Assembly (NCBI GenBank): GCA_026122225.1
Contig: JANEZZ010001898.1
Coordinates: forward strand, 1-64,000
Length of the DNA stretch: 64,000 bases
Reading direction: 5' to 3'
DNA from: Heloderma charlesbogerti
Lineage: Eukaryota; Chordata; Lepidosauria; Squamata; Helodermatidae
Of the stretch, positions 36,785-48,215 are shown in pieces; within the stretch, counting starts at the first letter, position 1, and each line of letters begins with the position of its first letter. A model generated the notes under the pieces. The model had not been told where the DNA came from, did not search any database, and was given only the letters and a program-made list of their open reading frames with translations. The translations under genes were made by a program, and so were the position numbers.

Positions 36785-37965
36785 GAGAGAACCAACTCTG
36801 TGCATGTCTATTCAGAAGTAAGTCTTACTGAGTTCAATGCAACTTACTCCTGCACATGTCAGCACCCCACTTGCCCCCAGCTCAGCTTTGCATTTCCACA
36901 TCCAGCTCATTAGCAAACCTCCTGTTAGTTATCTCAGAAGACCCTTGGGTGAAGGGGGGGGGTTCCAGGGAACAGCTGGATGGAGGGAGACTACACACAC
37001 ACACACACACAAAGAATATAGTTCTTCATATTCCCTGGTATGTTTATTCCTCATTTTGTCCACTCCCTGAGCATGTGCAGAATGTGCTTTTTATTCAAAC
37101 AAAGAGAAGGTTTCTGATCTTTCCCTTCATGCTGCATTTGTATAAGTGAAGTGTGACTGCTTCAGAAAGAACTTTCCATTATACTGTCTCTTTTTCTTCA
37201 AGAGTTTCATAACAGAAGTATGGTGTAGTGGTTGGAGTTCAGCCCAACCTCACCTAGTGAGACAACTAACAGGAGGTTTGCTAATGAGCTGGATGTGGAA
37301 ATACAAAGCTGAGCTGGGGGCAAGTGGGGTGCTGACATGTGTAGGAGTAAGTGGCATTGAACTCAGTAAGACTTACTTCTGAGTAGACATGCACAGAGTT
37401 GGCTCTCCTCTCTGTTCAGCTTTGTATTTCTACATCCAGTTCATTATCAAATCTCCTATTAGTTATCTCAAAACACCCTTAGGTGAATTGGGTTTTTTTT
37501 TTCCAGGGAACAGCTGGATTGAGGGAGATTCCCCTCCCACACACACACACACACACATAATGGAAGAATATAGTTCTTCATATTCCCTGGTTTGTTTATT
37601 CCTCATTTTGAACATTCCCTGAGCATGTGCAGAGTATGCTTTTTACTCAAAGAGAAGGTTGCTGATCTTTCCCTTCATGCTGCATTTGTACAAGTGAAGT
37701 GTGACTGCTTCAGAAAGAACTTTCCATTATACTGTCTCTTTTTCTTCATGAGTTTCATAACAGAAGTATGATCCAGTGGTTAGAGTCCAGCCCAAAGTCA
37801 CCCAGTGAGATAACTAACAGGAGGTTTGCTAATGAGCTGGATGTGGAAATACAAAGCTGAGCTGGGGGCAAGTGGGGTGCTGACATGTGTAGGAGTAAGT
37901 GGCATTGAACTCAGTAAGACTTACTTCTGAGTAGCCATGCACAGAGTTGGTTCTCCTCTCCATTT
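36785..37965. repeat. Compound tandem and inverted repeat
   Basis: An arm of about 150 bases (36788-36935, with CCAACTCTGTGCATG, AGAAGTAAGTCTTACTGAG and CTCATTAGCAAACCTCC) recurs inverted at 37259-37411. A 534-base unit starting CAGCTTTG repeats from 36883 to 37417, and the inverted arm appears again at 37805-37965. The intervening units share AATATAGTTCTTCATATTCC and a CA microsatellite. Confidence 0.8.
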
Positions 37966-38311
37966 TAGCTTCACCATGTCACCAACAAGGCTGGATGTGG
38001 AAATAGAAAGCCTAGCAGGGGGAATAACACTCGTGCAGGGCTCCAGACCGGCACGGTCATTTTAAAAGGTTTTTTTCTTTCTTTCAAACAGTGTTGCTTT
38101 AAACAAAGAGTGCATTGCTCAGGCACACCTAGGGCAGCCTTGTTTTGGGAAGCCCAGAGGAGGAAGTGTTTTGGCTGAAAGTCAACAGAGAGGGAGGATT
38201 TCAATTGAAAAAGAACACCCACAAACAAGGTGGTGAGCACAATTCATTAAAAAAAAAACTTACGTATTTATTATCGGAATATACTACCTTGCATTTTTAT
38301 TTATGAAAATT
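37966..38311. other. Unassigned stretch
   Basis: No gene or classifiable repeat is recognised. Confidence 0.4.
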
Positions 38312-39234
38312 TAGGGATGTACGAAAGGGACTTACCTTGTCCCGCAGCTTTTTTTGCGGTGGGGGGGAGGTGCTTCGCTTCTCCCCCCGAAGTTCATGCG
38401 AGGGGGGGGTGTCTTCCCACCTCGCCCGGCCGAAATTCAGGCCGGGGAGAAGCGCCCTGTCTCCCCGGCCGTGAACTTCAAAAGAAAAGTAAAAAAATAA
38501 ATAAAAAGCCCCATGATAGGCTACGTAACGATTTACGTAGCCTACCACGGCTAGATCTGCAAAGTCAACCATGATAGGCTACGTTAATCGTCACGTAGCC
38601 TATCACGGGTGACTTTAAAAAAAAAAAAGCGCGTACGCGAATGGCGGCCCCCATAGGAAGCCACCATTCGCGTTCCTTATTTGGTCCCTGTAGTCTATGT
38701 AAAGATTTACGTAGACTACGGCGAAAATAAGGGCAACGCTATTTGCTATTTGCGTTGCCCTTATTTTCGCCGTAGTCTATGTAAATCGTTACGTAGACTA
38801 CTACAGGGACCAAATAAGGAATGCGAATGGCAGCTCCCTATGGACTTTTTTTTTTCCAAAGTCACCCGTGATAGGCTACGTGACGATTAACGTAGCCTAT
38901 CATGGCTGACTTTGCAAATCTAGCCGTGATAGGCTACGTTAATCGTTACGTAGCCTATCACAGGGGCGTTTTTGTTTGTTTTTTTACTTTTCTTGTAATG
39001 GCGGTGGCGGCGGCAGCCGGTCGAAAGACCGGCTGCTGCCCCCACCCCTGACGAAGACCTGCCAAACCACCTCCGGGACCCACCGCCGGGAGCGACATTC
39101 GTAAAAGGTAAGTCCCATCCCGGGGGTGGGGTGGCAGGGGGGTGGCGGAGAATTTCTCCCTGAACCTTTGGAGGACTGAATGCGTTGGCACTCGGCCCCC
39201 CAAAGTTTCGGGGAGAAATTCTCCCCCATCCCTA
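38312..39234. mobile_element. Foldback hAT element
   Basis: TAGGGATG to CATCCCTA. Flanks TGAAAATT and CGAAAATT match at 7 of 8. It has the long interior with GTAGTCTA hairpins. One of the two CTCCCTATGG hairpins is truncated near 38845. A GAAA tetraloop stem has its loop at 39023-39026. Donors are ACTTACC near 38331 and AAAGGTAAGT near 39106. Confidence 0.9.
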
Positions 39235-39391
39235 CGAAAATTTCACGACTCTGTGCAGATGACAAAAAAAGCGCCGCATGACTGCTGGCTCCTCAGGACC
39301 TCGTGGTGCCGTTCCGCAGAGGATTCCGTGGCACAGACTGAAGGGAATTCGATCCCATTTCAGTCCGTGGTGGAATTCTCTGACATCCCTA
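39235..39391. mobile_element. hAT right-end remnant
   Basis: It ends GACATCCCTA after a CCGTGG/GAATTC segment like the outer arm of the short foldback subfamily. No left end is found, and no hairpins remain. Confidence 0.45.
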
Positions 39392-39952
39392 CCTATGGCA
39401 CGGGTTTGGGATAGTGAATCACTGGTTAAACACCGAACTTCTCTGATTATCCCTTTATGACTTTTGGTTTGAGTTTCTGAGAACAGCACATTTTATCTGT
39501 GCTCATCACAGAAACTGCTTGGCAAAACTGTCTGAAATTTGGCAGGTGGGATCCCGTCCATGGGGGATGACAGTTCCCCAAATTTCATACTCATCTGTGG
39601 AAACACATAAAGTTATATCTCTTTGCTTTCAGAGTTTTTGTCATTTAGTAGACACTTGATGCCTTTTCCTCAGTATTTTTATCAGATAGGGGCAGAAAAA
39701 CAGCCTATCTGTTCTACTTTACTTACTTTACAGGCTTTTTGTCAGAATGACTGAGGGTCAGACTAGATGTAACAGTGGAAAACCCATATGTATAGAACAG
39801 GCTGCCCTTAAACCCCCATATATCAGTGGGAGATGGAGAAAGCAATCCTATGGCCACCAGACAGTCTCTGGACAGACATAGGATTTTTCAGTTTCTGGGA
39901 ACCAAGCTTGTAGCCCTGACTCTAAACTCAGTTCCCAGAAACCGCACTCCCC
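39392..39952. other. Unassigned stretch
   Basis: A TGTCTGAAATTTGGCAGGTGG segment near 39530 resembles segments at 9660 and 9830 inside the large hAT. The rest is not recognised. Confidence 0.4.
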
Positions 39953-40784
39953 TAGGGATGGCGGAGAATTCTGCCATGGATTTCAGGGAGGCCGAATGCA
40001 CTGGCATTCGGCCCCCCAAAATCCATGGCGGAACAGCCTGCCCCCCCCCCACGGATTCTCCCTGGGATGAGGCTTACCTGGGGCGGATGTTCCGGACAGC
40101 GGCGGGTCCAGTGGCAGCGGCGGCTGGTCTTTCGACCGGCTGCCGTGGCCGGCATTGTCGTCCTGGTCTTTGCCATCATAGGCTACATAAGTATTTATGT
40201 AGCCTATCATGGCAAGTCAAGCAAAACAAAAACAAAAAAACACTGGCGTACGCAAATGGCCGCGGCTATGGCCGCCACCATTTGCGTTCCCTATTTTTCG
40301 CCGTTTTAGCCTATGTAAATATTTACATAAGCTATTACGGCGGGGGAAGAAAGGAACGCAAATAGCGCCCACTACGCTATTTGCGTCCTCCCTTTTTTTC
40401 GCTGTAATTTTAGCCTACGTAAATATTTACGTAGGCTAAAATGGCGAAAAACAGGGAACGCAAATGGTGGCCGCCGTAGCCGCTGCCATTTGCATACGCT
40501 GTGGGTTTTTTTGCCCAGACGTGATAGGCTACGTAAATACTTACGTAGCCTATCACAGCTGCCTGGCTGGATGCAAATGGCTGCCGCAGCAGCCTGTCCA
40601 TGGCCGGAACTCCAGCTGCGGACGGGCCTGGCCAGCTGCGGAGTGGAGCCGGCCAGGCAGGATTCCGGGGGGGAGGACCGGATCACCTCCCCCCCATTGA
40701 GGACTCCAGGGGGAGGGATGGAGCGCCTCTCCCCCCACTGCAAACACAATCCGTGAAAAGGTAAGTGACTTTTGTACATCCCTA
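39953..40784. mobile_element. Foldback hAT element
   Basis: TAGGGATG to CATCCCTA, with the perfect duplication CACTCCCC. Its hairpins show three different outer stems (GATAGGC, TTTTAGCC and GCAAATAGCG), all but the last around the same TACGTA core. A minus-strand GAAA stem has its loop at 40130-40133. Donors are CTTACCTGG near 40073 and AAGGTAAGT near 40760. Confidence 0.93.
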
Positions 40785-40927
40785 CACTCCCCCTCCCTCT
40801 GCTGCCACCTAGTAGGCAGTGCAGTTCTTTGCCATCCCTGTACTCATAACCACAGTGTGGAGTGGGTGAAAAGGGGGGTTTCTGGGGTTGGAGTGGGGAG
40901 GAGAAAACAGAAGCATCATTATGATGC

Positions 40928-41501
40928 TGTCAGGGTTGCCTCTGAGCACAGGGAATGGCAGAGTAGTTCAGATTCTGAAGAAGAACTGCAAGATGTGGGG
41001 GAGGAAGTTTCCCAGGCTTGTACAGAGATGGATAGGCAGTCTTCTCAGGCTTCAAAGGCACAGCTGGATGGATAGGGCTCCTCTTCACACACCCCTGTGA
41101 GAGATAACGAACAGGGAGAGGCGGGGCTTGGAGAGCCTGAATGCTTAGATGTCAGGCACAGACACAGAGCCAAGAGAGAGATGGCTGGGGCGGATCTTAG
41201 ATGGTCTGCCCGATTCACCTGGCATAAACAGCTGCACTTAGAGGCCTCATGAGAGAGAGGGAGATCCCCACCCCACCCCTTAAGTTAGGATAGTAGCCCA
41301 CCCTTTCTTCAAATGGCGGGCAACTTTCATAACTATCTTTTGAACCCCCTGAAGGCATTTCCTTTGTAGACTGAGAGTCACTGAGAATTTGCATCTGTAT
41401 GACCCATTGAAGTAATTGGATTAAAAGCTGTGGATTGAAGCCTCTTGTCTGTGTTTTGATTTGGCCTTTGAAGTTCAGTGAGGGCAAGAGGAATCCTGAC
41501 A
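40928..41501 (+). repeat. LTR-like repeat, unit 1
   Basis: It starts TGTCAGG and ends CCTGACA, a 7-bp inverted terminal match with TG...CA ends, as in LTRs. It shares TTCTGATTCTGAGGA-type and CTGTGTTTTGA-type segments with 41681-42220. No target duplication is visible. Confidence 0.45.
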
Positions 41502-41680
41502 GCAGCTTCCTATGCATCATCCAGCCATCCCCCATCCCTGCTCCAACATCCCCAGCTAGACAGCTGGAATTGGCTGTCAAGCTACAAATGCAGGGTGGCC
41601 AGAGTGCAGAGAAGAGGATCCCCTCTGTACTTTGCCAGCCCTGCATTGGATAGTTGTCCGCCTCCAGTTTTAGAGGTGGC

Positions 41681-42220
41681 TGACTCAGGGTGGAAACTGA
41701 GCCGATAGAACCCCAGAGCAGTTCTGATTCTGAGGAGGATCAGCAATCTGTGGGAGAGGAGCCAGCTCATCCCTCACAGGCACAGCAGCTGGCAGAGATT
41801 CCTCCTGCTGGCATTCCTGAGATAGATAGTGATCTTAGCAGTGAGAAAGTGCAGGAACGGGGCTTGCTAGATGCTCGACGCAGACGCAGGGAGTGACGAG
41901 CGATGGAGGGTGTGGAAAGGAGGCATAGCGCCCATTTGGCATGCAAGCAACAGCTGCCTCCCATGGACCCAAGGGAAAGAGGGAGGATCTCTCCGGAGCA
42001 GATAAGTTCAGGGTCTTCAAGTGACTCTCCTTCACACAGGGATCAACTGCCTACTCGGCACATAGGCTTCTCTGCTGTTCCTTGCTTAGTTGCTGGTGAT
42101 TAGCATCTGAAAGAGTCATTAAGTTGTGAAAGGATTAAAGCCTTGAAAAGAATCCTTTCATCTGTGTCTTGAGTTGGCTATTGGAGTCTACTGAAAGAGG
42201 CCACTAGGGCGCTCCTGACA
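41681..42220 (+). repeat. LTR-like repeat, unit 2
   Basis: It is a diverged relative of 40928-41501 in the same orientation. It starts near TGACTCAGGG and ends CTCCTGACA. The 180 bases between the units show no retroviral or gypsy-type domain. Confidence 0.4.
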
Positions 42221-42702
42221 CCAACTATCCCCATAGGATGCTCCCTTAAAGCACAGCATGGGCAGGTAAGTGAGGCATTCTGAACACTTCTCTGCCCCAC
42301 ACCATGTTATGGAACCAACTTCCTCCCACAGTGGTTTCAGACCAGAAGACCAATGGTTTCAGACCATTGGCAGAAAGAGAAATAAGTGTTTAAACAGCAG
42401 TTTCAGGAGAGAAACCATGGGTGGATGAAGAGTTCAGCTCCTTTCTCTGACCTGCCCATGCTCCATTTTAAATCTTCCCCCTGCCCACTTCACAGAGATT
42501 TTGGACATGGAGATATACTACATGTGTCAGGGATGCCTAGGGACACATCACATGCTCACCAAATGGACAGCCGACAGGTTGAGAAGGGATCAGGGGTGGG
42601 GCTAGCCCATAACCCATCACAGATGCTTAAAATACATAGATCGATTCACCTTAACTCCTCTACTGACATGTGTACTTGAATGTAAATGCTTTTAATACTC
42701 TA
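42221..42702. other. Unassigned stretch
   Basis: Nothing recognised. Confidence 0.4.
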
Positions 42703-43100
42703 AGGGTGCAGTCCTGTTCATCGCACCCTCAGTGATCAGAAGCCCCCAAACTCGGAGGCTTCTGATCACCCAATGCAGAACAGGAGGAACAGCTGAGGCA
42801 ATCTTTGCCTCCCCATCCTCCTGCCCTGGATTTTTCGCTAAATGGACAGCATTTGTGGGGCGGGGCACAGAAGGAATCTGGAGAGGCCTCAGAATAGCTC
42901 GTATGCTGGCCTCTGCAGTCTCCTCCCCTCTCTGCCCACTGAAATGCCCCCTTTCCCCCCTCTTTAATGTCGCTTTTCTGACATCGCACGGTGGCCAGCA
43001 TAGTTATTTCTGCATCAGCTGTGAGGGGGCCAGATCTCCAACTCCCCCTTCTGAGATTGGAGTGCTGTCTCCAGCCATGGATACCCGGTGTTGGACATGA
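42703..43100 (+). repeat. Dispersed repeat Y, copy 1
   Basis: It opens with AGGGTGCAGTCCTGTTCATCG, whose GGGTGC pairs with a following GCACCC. It shares CTCGGAGGCTTCTGA, TCTCCTCCCCTC and GAGGTCGCTTT-like segments in the same order with 47877-48215. Its class is unknown. Confidence 0.6.
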
Positions 43101-44107
43101 GCATTGTCTAGGGGCCATAGGACTGCTCCTAAAATGAGCAGTCTCGAGGCTTGGCTCTTTGTCCCACCTGTTTGCCCCAGGAGCCTTGAAAAGGAAGCTG
43201 CCTCCTGTAGAAATGCGGGTAGGGAGGGAGATTCTGATAGCCGTCAAATGTGTCTGTGCGAGTGCGCACACGTGCATGCATGCCATATCATTTAGTCCTA
43301 GGTTGGGAGAGATAATTGATTTAGACTCTGAGAGTGCCCTGGTTAAGGGTGGGGGGATGTTGTATAAAATTTTCTCACTGGAGAAAAGGTGAGGAGGCAA
43401 CCTGGATTTGAAGCAGATTGCCAAAACAATCTGTTGGGTTTTTGAAAACCCCCATTACCAGGTTGATTGTTGATGACTGTGCTTTCGTATTTACAGAAGA
43501 GTTTGGGACATATTGTACTGTTTTCCTATGAATTGCTATTGAAATCTTACAAAGGTATTGCTTGCTATGGAAATGCTTATAGATGTCAAAATTGTGTGTC
43601 ATTTGTGCACTCCTGTTTCTCTTTTATATATTGTGAGCCACTTTGAATGCAATCTCTTTTGTAGAAAAGCAGCAAACAAATTGAAGTCAAGTCTAATCTA
43701 ATTTCATTTAATAATTTAGTTTAAAGTGAAACATGTGAGGAGATGATGATGATACATCTTCATATAAATTAGGCAGATTTTTGGATTGAATTGCCTTGAG
43801 AACAGGAACTGCATTATCTGCTAATTTGGTGAAGTCACCCGAAACTGCTAGAGAGGTCTTAAGAGGAAGGGTAATGTTTACGGTATGGAGGCACCTGGTG
43901 CACAATGCTCAGGATTTCAGAGCAATATGCCTTGCTTCACTTGGTTTGTTTCTCTTTCTGTCTTGTCAATGTTAGTTAAATATTGATAATCTCCGGTGGG
44001 AATTTTGGAATATTCATTTTGCAAGCACAGAGCAAACCATTGATTAAGTGAAGCATTTTTTTTTTAAAGAAATACACTTAATTTGTACACTCTGGTTTTG
44101 TTGAGGG

Positions 44108-44156
<49 letters not shown>

Positions 44157-45364
44157 TCCCTGTAAAATCCCATCTTACCAAACCACATGAGGAGATTATA
44201 AATGGTGTTAGCAGTGCACAAGTGAAATCTTGTGGCCATGTTGGGCTTGTACAGTCCCATTGTATATAAGAAAATGTTCAGCCATCTGAAAATAAATGTT
44301 GCAAAATACTTCATGTAGAGCACTGAGTAGGGTATTGCATGCAGTTGCATTCCCCCCTTCCTTGGCATTACATACAGTGCATTAGTTGAGGGAAAAGCTC
44401 AGGACAGTGTTTCTCAGATAGCTCAGTCACACACCCTGCCCCCTGCCCCAAATTATAATTACAGACAGGATTAACTCTTACAAGGGCCAGCTCCAAGTTA
44501 GAGGTCCCTCCACAAAGAGCCCTCTAGTGCCCCCGCTCTACCTCAGTAGGTCCTGGCAACAGTGGGCAGCAGCAGTGCTTTGAATCAATGATAGAGCTGC
44601 CATTTTGATTTCCCACGATGCTTCAGAGTGATGCCACAGGGGCATTCTGCAGAATTAAAATGGCATCTCCTGGTGCCTAGCACTAACAGGAGTCCAGGCT
44701 TCCAGAAAACAAATTGAAAGGAAGTGGCAGGACAGCAGTAGTCTGTGTTAGGACAGCAGTGTCCGGATGCTGGGCCTCAGCAGTTCCCTGAGGTTTCTTG
44801 ACATTACATCTAACAAAAGTTTCTTCTTAGGAAGGAACTAGAAATTATGACATTCCTCCACAGCTGCCTCCCAATGAAGTGGAGTCAGGGTGGGGAAACT
44901 CAGAACAACCTGACATCATGTGAAACATCTTATTTTACTAGAGATTAAAAGAGAGAGAGAGAGAGAGAGAGACTGACAGAGACAGAGAGATGAAGCAACG
45001 ATGCAAAAAAATGGGGCCTTAGAGTGTGTAAGAATAAGAACTCCAATCAGGAGCCCACCCCTGTGTTTTTGTATGGTTCACTGTTCTGGGCATGCCTCCT
45101 TTGATTGTAGGGAATTCTGCTATGTCTCTGCATCAGAAATAAATCATGGCAGAATAACTTATCTCCAGCAGTGATAATTGACTGGAAGGAAGAAAAAACA
45201 GAGCACTGTATCACACAGAGATGCAGTGGATAGCCTTCTATATAGGTGGGTCCATTGGTCTCACTTTAAAAAAATAAAATAAAATCTTGCAGCTTACTAG
45301 CAGTTTTCTAGTCATCAAGTAATACTTTGTCTTTGTCTTCTTGTTGTTTTTACTTCCTACAGAT
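43101..45364. other. Repeat-poor stretch with LINE tail and microsatellites
   Basis: GTGAGCCACTTTGAATGC, then AGCAGCAAACAAATTGAAG (43630-43690), resembles an L2/CR1 LINE 3' end. A (GATA)n run is at about 44108-44156 and a (GA)n run at about 44951-44972. No gene is seen. Confidence 0.5.
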
Positions 45365-45933
45365 TAGGGATGTATGAAATCCCTACCTGGCTCCATGCTG
45401 GTCAATCTGCGGTGGAGGGGAGGTGCTCTGTTCCTCCCCCCGGAATCCTCCCCAGCCGGCTCCGCTCCGCGGCCAGCCACAGCTGGAGTTCTGGCCACTG
45501 CCAGACTGTTGCAGCTGCAAATGGCGGTCGTCGTAGCGGCCGCCATTTGCAACCTTGCTGTAAGCCGTGATAGGCTACGTAAGTATTTACATAGCCTATC
45601 ATGGCTTACTGCAAGGATGCAAATGGCGTAGCAGCCGCCATTTGCGCCACTGCTCTTTGCCATGATAGGCTACATAAGTATTTACATAGCCTATCATGGC
45701 TTACTGCAAGGAAGCAAATGGTGGCCGCAGCAGCCCGGCAGCGGCCAGGAGAGCAGCCAGAGCAGCCGCCACATCCACCGCTGCTGCTGGAGCTGCCAGA
45801 GCTGCAGGATCCGCTGCCAGATACGTTCCATCCCAGGGGGATTCCACAGGGTGGTGGGGTGGTGGAGGCCATTCCACCACGGATTCCATGGCGGATTCAC
45901 TGGAGTCCATGGCAGAATTCTTTGACATCCCTA
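45365..45933. mobile_element. Foldback hAT element, short subfamily
   Basis: TAGGGATG to CATCCCTA, with the perfect duplication CTACAGAT. Two GATAGGCTACRTAAGTATTTACATAGCC-type hairpins alternate with AAATGGCG hairpins. The left arm has CTACCTGG (a weakened donor on the minus strand). The right arm has none. Confidence 0.9.
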
Positions 45934-47515
45934 CTACAGATTTTTCACCAGAGGAAGGCCTTCCAAATTCACCTCACATTTCACTTCAGGCAAAATTAGG
46001 TAGGAAACCTGATTTCACTTAGGCTCAGATTAAACCAGCACAAATCCCAGGATTTTGGTAGTACATCAGGTATGCAACCCAAGTAAAGACATACAGACTG
46101 TGTAAAATCTACTCTGTCTGTGTTTCATGGATTGTCAGGCATCTTTTATTCTATCATCTGTGCTCACAGATGGATGTGAATTATATTTTTTCATAATGCT
46201 GAAAAATACACAAATAATTACATAAGATATTTCATAACAATTTACATAATTTTCCTTAGTATGTAACATTTAGGGTATTGTCCCCCCCCATCCATTCAAC
46301 TTCTCTTCAGCAGAAACGTGCACATTTTCCTATGAATAAATATACATACATTTTGAGAAGGTAAGAAAGAAAAAAATCCAAAAGTCCATGGACTTCACAC
46401 GGCCTGAGGGGGTCGCTCCACAGCGGATTCTTAGAAATCCAAGCTCATTTTAGTCCATCTCAAATTTCTCCAGCATCCCTAAACCAAAGCTATACAATTT
46501 GCAGTGTGTGAGTTGGTTGAACATACAATGTGCAGTCTAGTGCTGTGTTCTGTACTGCAAAGCTTAAGAGAAGCGTCAGGTTCCATTCACACATACTTTT
46601 AGAAACGTGAAGCTACTTTCCCATGCTGCAATCCTGTGGAGTAAAAATCCATGGATCAAGGTACCGCGTTTTTCCGTCATTATACACATGAGTCATAAGG
46701 AAGGCTTCTTTTATCTATATTGAATGCTAAATGCTTTCTAAGTATTGCCTAAGTTATTTAAAATATACATTTGAAAGACTGCCATTGAATTTAACAGGTT
46801 TTAGCAAAGCATATTAATGTTATATAATCAAGCAAAAGAAGGATGTTTTATAATTATATGGGATATTATAAAATGCATTTACAACCTTAGAGCATAGATA
46901 GTGTATTGCTTCCAATGCTGGCCCTAAAACTCTAAATACTAAATTAAAAATTAGGATATTTTGGTAGGCAACATATGTAGGTATTTTTATTTATTTTTAT
47001 TATTAAATTTATTAATCACCCATCTGGCTGGTCACCCATGTATAATGGGTTAAACAGTAATGATAAGTGGGTAAGTGTTATAGCCAATTGGTAGGGACTG
47101 AATAATTGGCATATTAAAATTGTTACGTACTTTGAAAATACCTAGAAATAAAATTGTTACAGTGGAACACACATAGTACAAGAAGGAAGCCATTTACTAA
47201 GAAAGTCTGCAAATGACTTGGTCTCCCCCTTGAAACATGGCATTTTAATTGTCCTCCAAAGTAGTTAGAGTACTTCCATGCTAGCTAGAAAGTTGATATT
47301 TTGCACACACATAATGTCAAACTGCACGTTATGTTAATTACGCAACATGTAGCTGACCCCTCTCTATGTTTTTGTTCTTACTCTAGTGCATGCATGTGTG
47401 GCCCTGATTCAGGTTGGGACCACAGTGCCTAGGAAAGGGAGGATTATACTACTCCCCTCCCCCTTTGAAATTTGCTTCCTGAAATTCTATCCCCCTTGAG
47501 GGAGGGTGTTGAAAG
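45934..47515. other. Unassigned stretch with a hAT end remnant
   Basis: CATCCCTA at 46474-46481, preceded by a GGATTCTTAGAAATCC segment, looks like an isolated right end. I see nothing else. Confidence 0.4.
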
Positions 47516-47533
47516 AAAGAAAGAAAGAAGAAA

Positions 47534-47565
<32 letters not shown>

Positions 47566-47568
47566 CAG
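47516..47568 (+). repeat. (AAAG)n microsatellite
   Basis: A GAAA tetranucleotide run with two shortened units. Confidence 0.95.
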
Positions 47569-47824
47569 GCCCCATTGGCATCAATCTCCCCCACCACATT
47601 TATGTAGATGGTAAATAGCACGGGGGACAATATAGAACCCCCTGGTACATAATAAGGAAGCCGATGGCCAAGGCGTTGAATAATAGTCCCTCGGGGCCAG
47701 CTTTTGGAGCTGCCCATTCAGGAAGAACTAGAACCAGCCACACAACAGCACCACCCAGTACCATCGCAGCCAGACGTCCAGAAGGATAGTATGGTCAATG
47801 GCATTGAAAGCTGCTGAAAGGCAA
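47569..47824 (-). pseudogene. L2/CR1-type reverse transcriptase fragment
   Basis: On the minus strand, LSAAFNAIDHT (47820-47787) corresponds to reverse-transcriptase motif A, with its catalytic Asp in the D-H pair region changed in context. About 60 codons later GSILSPVLFTIYIN matches the RT motif B segment (PQGS-LSP-LF--YIN). At least one stop and a frame shift separate them. The fragment ends against the (AAAG)n repeat. It is an old, dead LINE piece. Confidence 0.7.
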
Positions 47825-47876
47825 CCGAAGCAGTCCTAAAGTAGCTAGTCCAGAACCTACTGCCAATAAATTAGAT

Positions 47877-48215
47877 CAAGGGCACAGTCCTATCAATTGT
47901 GCCCTCACTGCTTGGCAGCCTGCAGACTCGGAGGCTTCTGAGATCCCTGTGCCCTGCACCACTCCTCCCTGCCAGCGGGGCGGGAGGAGTGGTGCAGGTG
48001 ATCTTCGCCTCCCTGCTCTCCATCTTTGATCATTTCCACTAGGTGGGATTTTCAGCCCATCTAGGAAGGGCACTTTGGAGGGAGAGGAAGGGAAGCTGGA
48101 GGAGGCTCAAGATATGCCATATACTGGCCCTTCTGGTCTCCTCCCCTCCCCGCCCACTGGAATGTCCCCTTTCCTCCTTCTCCTCCTCCGAGGTCGCTTT
48201 ACTGATCTTAGACCC
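47877..48215 (+). repeat. Dispersed repeat Y, copy 2
   Basis: It has the same order of landmarks as 42703-43100, starting AAGGGCACAGTCCTATCAAT with GGGCAC pairing with GTGCCC. It contains an additional palindromic CCTCCCGCCCC/GGGGCGGGAGG segment near 47965-47995. Confidence 0.6.

Noticed and set aside
39235..39391. Complete hAT element
   Set aside because: Only a right end is visible. The left boundary coincides with the target duplication of the element at 38312, so it is kept only as a remnant.
42729..43424. 231-codon minus-strand frame
   Set aside because: It overlaps dispersed repeat Y, has no recognisable domain, and its composition follows the repeat. Probably a chance frame.
47500..47700. 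Possible functional reverse-transcriptase gene
   Set aside because: Only two motif-like segments remain, with stops between them. It is an old LINE fragment.
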